Part shown: piece after piece, positions 1-4,619 of the stretch
Layout of the letters: every line of letters starts with the position of its first letter
Numbering within the stretch: the first letter of the stretch is position 1
DNA from: Noviherbaspirillum sp.
GTDB lineage: Bacteria > Pseudomonadota > Gammaproteobacteria > Burkholderiales > Burkholderiaceae
Length of the DNA stretch: 5,548 nt
Assembly (NCBI GenBank): GCA_028292785.1
Contig: JAQGLQ010000452.1
Coordinates: 1-5,548 of the forward strand
Reading direction: 5' to 3'
Made by a program: the position numbers and the translations under genes
The notes under the pieces: generated by a model
Databases searched by the model: none
Told to the model about the DNA's origin: nothing
Seen by the model: the letters and a program-made list of their open reading frames with translations, nothing else

Positions 1-1
1 C

Positions 2-820
2 GCCAGCCGGCAGGCCATCACCGCCGGCACGTCCACCTTGCTGGCGGCGCGCGAGGTGAAGCGAAAGGCGATCACGGTTGCCTCGCACATGCTGGGCGTG
101 GCGCCGGAACTGCTCGACATCCGCGACGGCCGGGTGTCGACGACAGGCATGGAACAGGACGGCGTTGCGCTGGCGAAGATCGCGGACCAGCTGCGCGGCC
201 TGCCGGGCTATTCGTTTCCGGCCGGCGTAAGCGTCGGGCTCGAGGCGACCAGCATGTTCAGGATCGACGCGCTGGCTTACGCCAATGCGTTCCATGCATG
301 CGAGGTCGAGGTCGGCATCGACACCGGCGAGGTCAGGATTCTGCGCTACATCGCCGTGCAGGACTGCGGCAAGCTGCTCAACCCGCAGATCGCCGAAGGG
401 CAGATCCACGGCAGCATCGCGCACGGGATCGGCAACGCGCTGTTCGAATGGATGGGCTACGACGAGGAAGGCCAGCCGATCACCACCACCTTCGCGGATT
501 ATCTGCTGCCCACCGCCACCGATGTCCCGCATATCGAGATCATCTGGCTCGAGACGCCGTCGCCGATCAACCCGCTGGGCATCAAAGGCGTCGCCGAGGC
601 CGGCATCGTGTGCGTCGGCTCGGCGCTGGCGTCGGCGATCGACAATGCGCTCGAACCGTTCGACGTGCGCATCGCCGATCTGCCGGTCAAGCCGATGCGG
701 CTGCTGGAACTGATCGACGCCGGGCGGGCATCGGCGCAAGCCCGGTCCGGAATGACGGCCGGGCCGCACGAGGCGGCTTCACGGCCCGCGCTCACACCGG
801 CAACCGGAGAGCATGCATGA
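2..820 (+). CDS. Xanthine dehydrogenase-family molybdopterin-binding large subunit, C-terminal part (5' truncated by window)
   Basis: The reading frame is open from the first full codon at base 2, so the gene starts upstream of the window; 272 C-terminal residues are visible. The family catalyses hydroxylation of purines, other N-heterocycles or aldehydes at a Mo-pyranopterin centre, usually with separate FAD and 2Fe-2S subunits or domains (not seen here). Visible hallmarks are an early AITAGTSTLLAAREVK segment (cofactor-binding region), VQDCGKLLNPQIAEGQIHGSIAHGIGNAL split over bases 353-490, the FADYLLPTATDVP segment, and GIKGVAEAG, whose Glu (codon 596-598) aligns with the catalytic Glu of the family. 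The usual motif is KGVGEAG, so one Gly is Ala here. After the conserved end (about base 715) there is an Ala/Pro-rich tail of about 35 residues. The TGA overlaps the start of the transporter ATPase (ATGA), implying translational coupling. The substrate cannot be assigned: xanthine, nicotinate/isoquinoline-type rings and aldehydes are all possible. Family call is secure. Confidence 0.93.
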   Translation, partial: ASRQAITAGTSTLLAAREVKRKAITVASHMLGVAPELLDIRDGRVSTTGMEQDGVALAKIADQLRGLPGYSFPAGVSVGLEATSMFRIDALAYANAFHACEVEVGIDTGEVRILRYIAVQDCGKLLNPQIAEGQIHGSIAHGIGNALFEWMGYDEEGQPITTTFADYLLPTATDVPHIEIIWLETPSPINPLGIKGVAEAGIVCVGSALASAIDNALEPFDVRIADLPVKPMRLLELIDAGRASAQARSGMTAGPHEAASRPALTPATGEHA

Positions 821-849
821 AGATCGAAACCCTGCTGGAGCGACCGATG
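806..849 (+). promoter_or_regulatory. Two competing ribosome-binding sites / start codons for the ABC ATPase
   Basis: GGAG at 806-809 lies 7 bases before ATG 817, which overlaps the upstream stop as ATGA. A second GGAG at 837-840 lies 6 bases before an in-frame ATG at 847. The first start gives MKIETLLERPMKPF, the second MKPFIHFHN. The second resembles the usual N-terminus of SsuB/TauB-like ATPases, where only a few residues precede the first beta strand. The first has the coupling overlap. Both are sound; I annotated the upstream one because of the ATGA overlap. Confidence 0.5.
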
Positions 850-1629
850 AAACCGTTCATCCATTTTCACAACGTTGCCCTCAGCTACTCGCCCGGCTCG
901 CCGCCTGCCATCGAAGGCATCAACGTCGCCATCAGGGAACACGAGTTTGTTGCGATCGTGGGGCCGTCGGGCTGCGGCAAATCGACCTTCATGAAGCTGT
1001 GCACCGGCCTGAAGCCGCCCTCGTCGGGTTCGGTGATCGTCGACGGCCGCGAAGTGGCGGGCCCGCTGAAGATCACCGGAATGGCTTTCCAGGCATCCAA
1101 TCTTTTGCCGTGGCGAACCACGCTCGACAATGTATTGCTGCCCCTCGAGATCGTCCAGCCTTACAAGTCGAACTTCCGGGCGAAGCGCGAAGAATACGTG
1201 GCGCGCGCCATGAAGCTCATCGAAACGGTCGGCCTCAAGGGATGGGAGCAGAAATACCCGTGGGAGCTTTCCGGCGGCATGCAGCAGCGCGCCTCGATCT
1301 GCCGCGCCCTGGTGCATGAGCCGAAACTGCTGATGCTGGACGAACCCTTCGGCGCGCTCGACGCGTTCACCCGCGAAGAGCTCTGGTGCGTGCTGCGCGA
1401 CCTCCACGCGGCAAGTCCGTTCACCGTGGTGCTGGTGACGCACGACTTGCGCGAAGCTGCGTTCCTCGCCGACAGCGTCTACGTCATGAGCCGGCGGCCG
1501 GGCCGGATACTCGTAAAAAAGGAGGTCGGGCTGCCGCGGCCGCGCGACCTCAAGGTCACTTATACGCCGGAGTTCGGCGACATCGTGCAGGAACTGCATG
1601 AGCACATCGGCATCCTGCGCCATTCCTGA
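817..1629 (+). CDS. ABC transporter ATP-binding protein, NitT/TauT (SsuB/TauB-like) family
   Basis: A 270-residue cytoplasmic ATPase that would energise import through the permease encoded next. All nucleotide-binding motifs are intact: Walker A GPSGCGKST (residues 49-57), Q-loop Gln in MAFQASNLLPWRT (Q92), ABC signature LSGGMQQR (151-158), Walker B LLMLDEP (171-177) with the following Glu, D-loop GALD (179-182) and switch His in LVTHD (H209). The FQASNLLPWRT and DEPFGALDAFTRE stretches, and the RRPGRI...LPRPRDL C-terminus, are typical of the nitrate/sulfonate/taurine/pyrimidine importer ATPases. Start: ATG 817 overlaps the stop of the molybdenum hydroxylase gene; ATG 847 (260 residues) is a serious alternative. 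The permease gene follows after 12 bases. The periplasmic substrate-binding protein is not in the window and may lie upstream. The substrate is unknown; the operon position next to a molybdenum hydroxylase suggests it imports that enzyme's substrate (inference). Confidence 0.95.
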   Translation: MKIETLLERPMKPFIHFHNVALSYSPGSPPAIEGINVAIREHEFVAIVGPSGCGKSTFMKLCTGLKPPSSGSVIVDGREVAGPLKITGMAFQASNLLPWRTTLDNVLLPLEIVQPYKSNFRAKREEYVARAMKLIETVGLKGWEQKYPWELSGGMQQRASICRALVHEPKLLMLDEPFGALDAFTREELWCVLRDLHAASPFTVVLVTHDLREAAFLADSVYVMSRRPGRILVKKEVGLPRPRDLKVTYTPEFGDIVQELHEHIGILRHS

Positions 1630-1641
1630 ATCGAAACCAAC

Positions 1642-2409
1642 ATGAAAAATCACATGGCCAGACTCACGCCGATCCTTTCGATACTCGCCATGTTCGCGCT
1701 ATGGGAAATCATCTGCGCGGCGTTCCGGATCGACCCCTTCATATTGCCGAAGCCGTCAGCGATCTGGCATGCGCTGATCGAGTACCGCGGACAGATCGCC
1801 ATCCATTCCTTCCAGACGCTCTGGACGACGATCGCCGGCTTCGCCATCGCGGTCCTCGTCGGCATTGCGCTCGGTTCCCTGGTGGGTTCTTCGTCCGCGG
1901 TATTCCGGGCCTTCTATCCTTTGCTGGTCGGCTTCAATTCCATTCCCAAGGCGGCGTTTGTTCCGATCCTCGTGGTCTGGTTCGGCACGGGCACCCAGCC
2001 AGCCATCATCACGGCGTTCCTGCTCTCGTTTTTTCCGATCGTCGCCAATGTCGCCACCGGTCTGGCCACGCTGGAGCCGGAACTGGAGGATGTCATGCGC
2101 GCGCTCGGAGCGTCGCGCGTCGAGATCCTGAAGAAGGTCGGGCTGCCGCGTTCGATGCCGCTATTCTTCGCGTCGCTGAAGGTCGCCGTGACGATGGCTT
2201 TCGTCGGCACCGTGGTGGCGGAGATCAGCGCATCCGACAAGGGAATCGGCTATCTGATGATGTCCGCATCGTCGGGCATGAAGACCGACCTGATGTTCGC
2301 GGGGATGATCATGATCTCGGCGATGGCAATGGTGATGTACGAGTTCTTCGCCTGGATGGAAAAGCGCATGACGGGCTGGGCTCATCGCGGCGAACGCGCG
2401 CATGCCTGA
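1642..2409 (+). CDS. ABC transporter permease, NitT/TauT (SsuC/TauC-like) family
   Basis: A 255-residue inner-membrane protein of the usual length for SsuC-type permeases. Hydrophobic segments at about residues 9-27, 60-81, 90-114, 119-142, 176-195 and 217-238 fit six transmembrane helices. The LPKPSAIW motif (residues 35-42) after the first helix and the cytoplasmic EAA loop DVMRALGASRVEILKKVGLP (150-169), which docks on the ATPase, are both diagnostic; the loop ends in the expected G-LP. The C-terminus is short and basic. The gene begins 12 bases after the ATPase stop and lacks a strong Shine-Dalgarno sequence, so it probably relies on coupling. An in-frame ATG at 1654 (MARLTPIL) is an alternative start. 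It would work as a homodimer with two ATPase copies and an external binding protein not seen here. The gene ends 12 bases from the end of the convergent marR-type gene. Confidence 0.95.
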   Translation: MKNHMARLTPILSILAMFALWEIICAAFRIDPFILPKPSAIWHALIEYRGQIAIHSFQTLWTTIAGFAIAVLVGIALGSLVGSSSAVFRAFYPLLVGFNSIPKAAFVPILVVWFGTGTQPAIITAFLLSFFPIVANVATGLATLEPELEDVMRALGASRVEILKKVGLPRSMPLFFASLKVAVTMAFVGTVVAEISASDKGIGYLMMSASSGMKTDLMFAGMIMISAMAMVMYEFFAWMEKRMTGWAHRGERAHA

Positions 2410-2417
2410 CCGGCATG
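2401..2417. repeat. Short inverted repeat at the convergent gene ends
   Basis: CATGCC (2401-2406) and GGCATG (2412-2417) form a perfect 6-bp stem with a 5-base loop that contains the permease stop codon. It lies almost exactly at the junction of the convergent permease and MarR genes. No T-run follows on either strand, so I do not call it an intrinsic terminator. It could slow transcripts from both sides, but may be chance. Confidence 0.25.
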
Positions 2418-2421
2418 GCGT

Positions 2422-2931
2422 TCACGGCAGCCGGAACGGCACGCTTCCAACGTCGTTGTTGGCCCTGACCAGCTTGATCAGCTGCAGCAGAAACTGCTGT
2501 TGCTCCGCCTTCGGCAGCTGATTGATGGTGCGCTCATGCGCGCGTTGCACCGCCGGCGCCATCTTTTCCAGCAGGCTCTTCCCCTTGCGCGTGAGCTTGA
2601 CGAGCTTCACTCTCCCGTCCTCCGCGCTCTTGCGCCGTTCAAGCAAGCCGCGCGCATGCAGCCGCTGCACCACCTCGGCCACGCTGGTGCGTTCCAGCCC
2701 GATTTCCAGGGCGAGGCTGTTCTGGTCCAGTTCGCCGTGCACTTCAATCGTCGTCATCAGGCTGTATTGCACCGGCGTGATGTTGAACTCGCGCGCCTCC
2801 TCGAGAAACAGCGAGCAATGCAGCTGATGCAGGCGGCGGATGAGAAATCCGGGGCGGCCGAACAATAGTGATTGTTCCTGCGCGGCCATCAGTTGGGCAG
2901 CTACGCTAGCTTGTTTTGCGGTGGTCTTCAT
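2422..2931 (-). CDS. MarR-family winged-helix transcriptional regulator
   Basis: A 169-residue protein of normal MarR length. Residues about 27-45 (PGFLIRRLHQLHCSLFLEE) form the N-terminal dimerisation helix. Residues 53-118 are the winged helix-turn-helix, with TPVQYSLMTTI, the recognition helix around LERTSVAEVVQRLHARG (79-95) and the wing ERRKSAEDGRVKLVKLT, including the typical Asp-Gly-Arg. The C-terminal helices close the dimer. MarR proteins usually repress a neighbouring gene and are released by a small, often acidic aromatic ligand. This gene is divergent from the amidohydrolase, so the shared control region with two palindromes is its likely target, and autoregulation is likely. Start: ATG at 2931 (MKTTAKQ) was chosen; ATG at 2952 would add seven residues (MFRISRH). 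Neither has a good Shine-Dalgarno sequence, with only a weak GGA 11 bases before 2931. The ligand is unknown. Confidence 0.93.
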   Translation of the reverse strand: MKTTAKQASVAAQLMAAQEQSLLFGRPGFLIRRLHQLHCSLFLEEAREFNITPVQYSLMTTIEVHGELDQNSLALEIGLERTSVAEVVQRLHARGLLERRKSAEDGRVKLVKLTRKGKSLLEKMAPAVQRAHERTINQLPKAEQQQFLLQLIKLVRANNDVGSVPFRLP

Positions 2932-3013
2932 GTGGCGTGAAATCCGGAACATGCGGGATGAATGGGAGCCTGCATTTTAAAGCAGGATCGACCGTCGCAG
3001 CCGTGCCGCGCGG

Positions 3014-3041
3014 AATATATGTGGTACACCACGTTTTGCAC
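3014..3041 (-). promoter_or_regulatory. Possible promoter for the MarR gene
   Basis: Read on the minus strand, TATATT (3019 down to 3014) matches five of six bases of the sigma-70 -10 consensus. GTGCAA (3041 down to 3036), 16 bases upstream, is a poor -35 element (three of six). The first palindrome, 3021-3032, falls between the two, where a bound repressor would block RNA polymerase. The weak -35 keeps this tentative. I found no convincing sigma-70 promoter for the plus-strand amidohydrolase; TTGCAA at 3168-3173 has no good -10 partner. Confidence 0.3.
3021..3032. promoter_or_regulatory. Candidate MarR operator, site 1
   Basis: GTGGTACACCAC is an inverted repeat (GTGGT-AC-ACCAC). It shares GTGGTA and CCAC with the second site read on the opposite strand, and lies about 90 bases upstream of the MarR start codon, inside a candidate minus-strand promoter. 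MarR dimers bind short palindromes in just such divergent regions; the assignment to this regulator is inferred from position. Confidence 0.5.
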
Positions 3042-3050
3042 GGAAAGGGG

Positions 3051-3065
3051 ATTGGTTGCCCCAAT
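3051..3065. repeat. Short inverted repeat between the two candidate operators
   Basis: ATTGG (3051-3055) and CCAAT (3061-3065) flank a 5-base spacer; an overlapping GGGG (3047-3050) / CCCC (3059-3062) pair also exists. Its half-sites differ from those of the GTGG-N4-CCAC pair. It may be a site for another protein or chance. Confidence 0.2.
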
Positions 3066-3110
3066 AAGGTCCACATCGGCCGCCCCGCGGCAAGCATGTG
3101 CACCACAATC

Positions 3111-3124
3111 GGTGGCATACCACC
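3111..3124. promoter_or_regulatory. Candidate MarR operator, site 2
   Basis: GGTGGCATACCACC has perfect 5-bp arms with a CATA spacer. Its core GTGG-N4-CCAC is the same as site 1, and its reverse complement GTGGTATGCCAC matches site 1 at ten of twelve positions. The site centres are 91 bp apart. A weaker partial copy (CATGTGCACCAC, 3095-3106) lies just upstream. This site is about 85 bases before the amidohydrolase start codon. Confidence 0.5.
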
Positions 3125-3208
3125 TAATACATGGCGCGCACGCTCGCTTCGCTTTCGGGCACACCTCTTGCAAGGTACTTCGCATCAACTTTTACCGATG
3201 CGGATAAT

Positions 3209-4465
3209 ATGAAAACAACCATTCTGAAAAGAGGGCGGGTGATGGATCCGGCCTCCGGGCTCGATGCCGTGTGCGATGTTCTGGTGAGCGATGGCAGCAT
3301 CGCCGCGATCGGCGACGACCTTGCAGACGCGCAGGCTGATGTGATCGATTGCGAAGGCAAGCTGGTCTTGCCCGGGTTGATCGACACGCATGCCCACGTC
3401 TATCAATACGTGACCGGCCGCTTCGGATTGAACGCCGATATGTGCGGCGTTCAATCCGGAGTCACCACGCTGATCGACCAGGGCGGTCCGAGCTGCATGA
3501 CGCTGCCCGGCTTTCGCAAGTTCGTCGTGGAGCCGGCGCAGAGCCGTGTTCGCGCATTCCTCTCCGCGTATCTCGTGGGCGGGATGGAAGGGCATTACTA
3601 CGCCGAGCTGTACCGGCCCGAGTGTGTCGATATCGACGCCACGGTACGCGCCGCAAAAGCCAATCCGGACCTCGTCAAGGGCATCAAGGCGCACGCCGAA
3701 GTGGGCGGCTTCGCACGCTGGGGCGTGGACGTCATGCGCGCCTCGGCGGAGATCGGCAGGCAGGCCGGGCTGCCGGTGTATGTCCACTTCGGCCAGTTGT
3801 GGCCCCTCCCCGAGCGCGGTGGACAGGAGGTCGATCCCGACCGCATCCTGACGGACATCATCGACATGCTCAAGCCGGGCGATGTGCTGGCCCACCCGTT
3901 CAGCCGCCACCCGGGCGGTTTTGTCGAGCGCAATGGACGCCTGCACCCGCTGGTCCGCGAAGCCGTCGCGCGCGGCGTGAAGGTGGACGTCGGGCATGGC
4001 TCGCATTTCAGCTACAACATGGCGCGCACGGTGCTGGATGCCGGCATCATCCCCGATACGCTGGGCGCCGACATGCACGGCTATAACATCTCGGTGAAAG
4101 CGCCGGCGGGCACGCCGGCGTCGCACCCCGATGAAGAGCACATGTTCGCCGGCAGCACCCGCTTCAGCCTGGTGTCGGCCATGACCAGCATGCTGGCGCT
4201 CGGCCTGCCCTTGGAACAGGTGGTGCCCATGGTCACCACCAACGCGGCGCGGATGGCCGGCATGTCCGACGAGGTCGGTTCCCTGCGCATCGGTTCGGCC
4301 GCCGACATCACGGTGCTCCATGATGATCAGGGCAGCTGGGTACTGAAGGATAACGAAGGTACGCAAGTGGTCGCGAAACGCAAGCTGGAGCCGGCGTTCT
4401 GCCTGCGCGGCGGCGTGCGCTTCGATGCCGATGCGCCGATTCTGCCGGCGCTGCAGAGCGCATAG
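3209..4465 (+). CDS. Amidohydrolase/deacetylase-family metallohydrolase (COG3964-like)
   Basis: A 418-residue cytoplasmic enzyme of the amidohydrolase superfamily. Beta-sandwich N-terminus (MKTTILKRGRVMDPASGLD), then the metal-binding HxH in LPGLIDTHAHVY (H61, H63), a candidate carboxylated metal-bridging Lys in VKGIKAHAEVGG (K160, less likely K157), His ligands in PVYVHFG (H193) and VLAHPFSRH (H229), and the catalytic Asp in TLGADMHGYN (D288). The DVGHGSHFSYNMARTVLDAGIIPDT stretch (residues 260-284) is characteristic of the COG3964 group that includes Atu3266 and EF0837. Members are often misnamed dihydroorotase or adenine deaminase; Atu3266 was reported to hydrolyse acetylated alpha-hydroxy acids, so the true substrate here is open. 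Start ATG 3209 fits the family N-terminus; an in-frame ATG at 3131 would add 26 unlikely residues. GGAT at 3202-3205 is a weak, close ribosome-binding site. The gene is divergent from the MarR gene and probably controlled by it. It contains a striking inverted repeat. Confidence 0.9.
   Translation: MKTTILKRGRVMDPASGLDAVCDVLVSDGSIAAIGDDLADAQADVIDCEGKLVLPGLIDTHAHVYQYVTGRFGLNADMCGVQSGVTTLIDQGGPSCMTLPGFRKFVVEPAQSRVRAFLSAYLVGGMEGHYYAELYRPECVDIDATVRAAKANPDLVKGIKAHAEVGGFARWGVDVMRASAEIGRQAGLPVYVHFGQLWPLPERGGQEVDPDRILTDIIDMLKPGDVLAHPFSRHPGGFVERNGRLHPLVREAVARGVKVDVGHGSHFSYNMARTVLDAGIIPDTLGADMHGYNISVKAPAGTPASHPDEEHMFAGSTRFSLVSAMTSMLALGLPLEQVVPMVTTNAARMAGMSDEVGSLRIGSAADITVLHDDQGSWVLKDNEGTQVVAKRKLEPAFCLRGGVRFDADAPILPALQSA
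3421..3461. repeat. Long inverted repeat (hairpin) inside the amidohydrolase gene
   Basis: CGGATTGAACGCCG (3424-3437) and CGGCGTTCAATCCG (3445-3458) are perfect 14-bp complements around the 7-base loop ATATGTG. The stem extends to 17 pairs (3421-3437 with 3445-3461) if one G-T pair is allowed. It encodes residues about 72-85 (FGLNADMCGVQSGV), just after the metal-binding HxH. No T-run follows, so it is not an intrinsic terminator. The reading frame is intact and the protein sequence looks normal for the family. Confidence 0.9.
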
Positions 4466-4478
4466 CGGGAGCTAGAAT

Positions 4479-4615
4479 GAGGAGCAGCAGTTACGCGCGA
4501 TCGGCTGCGCGGCTTCATGTCGCGGCCGCGACTGCTGATGATCGACGCACTGTCGGGCGCCACTGCGCAGCTATCGACCGACCCGCGCATCCGGCAAGCC
4601 TACATGGGGATTTGA
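4479..4615 (+). pseudogene. Remnant of a branched-chain amino acid-type ABC ATPase (livF-like), frameshifted and internally deleted
   Basis: The gap between the amidohydrolase and the DUF1116 gene translates into pieces of a LivF-type ATPase. In frame 4479 there is EEQQLRAIGCA, resembling the signature region (G)GEQQMLAIGRA. The frame then shifts: from 4517, in frame with 4502, comes MSRPRLLMIDALS, resembling the MSRPRLLMLDEPS of Walker B. Directly joined to it is GATAQLSTDPRIRQAYMGI and a TGA at 4613-4615, matching the usual LivF C-terminus (G-AAEL-DPRVR-AYLG). About 60 residues normally between these two blocks, including the H-loop, are missing, as is everything before the signature. Walker B has lost its Glu-Pro, so no active ATPase can be made. 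The preserved stop, 4 bases before the next ATG, suggests an ancestral operon in which livF directly preceded the DUF1116 gene. Similarity was judged by eye. Confidence 0.75.
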
Positions 4616-4619
4616 TCGC

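Noticed and set aside
499..1653. A long minus-strand open frame (384 codons) opposite the molybdenum hydroxylase end and the ABC ATPase
   Set aside because: The plus strand carries two unmistakable genes with complete family motifs. The minus-strand translation has no recognisable domain and reflects GC-rich codon bias.
2481..2500. CAGCAG-AAA-CTGCTG inverted repeat near the 3' end of the MarR gene
   Set aside because: It is short and arises from the encoded Gln/Leu-rich helix; no T-run or other regulatory context.
3131..3208. A 26-residue N-terminal extension of the amidohydrolase from ATG 3131
   Set aside because: The family begins at about MKTTILKRGRV; the extension has no domain features, and its start would lie within 10 bases of the second candidate operator.
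3904..3922. Terminator-like CCGCC/GGCGG stem followed by TTTT
   Set aside because: The stem is only 5 bp, lies inside the conserved HPFSRHPGGF coding motif of the amidohydrolase, and is easily explained by codon use.
4101..4120. Two copies of CGCCGGCG forming an 8-bp GC-only hairpin
   Set aside because: CGCCGGCG is itself a palindrome and encodes part of an Ala-Pro-Ala-Gly run with the preferred GC-rich codons, so coincidence is likely.
3185..4366. A long minus-strand open frame (393 codons) opposite the amidohydrolase
   Set aside because: Its His/Arg/Ala-rich translation is the typical antisense shadow of a GC-rich gene; the plus-strand enzyme has all metal ligands.
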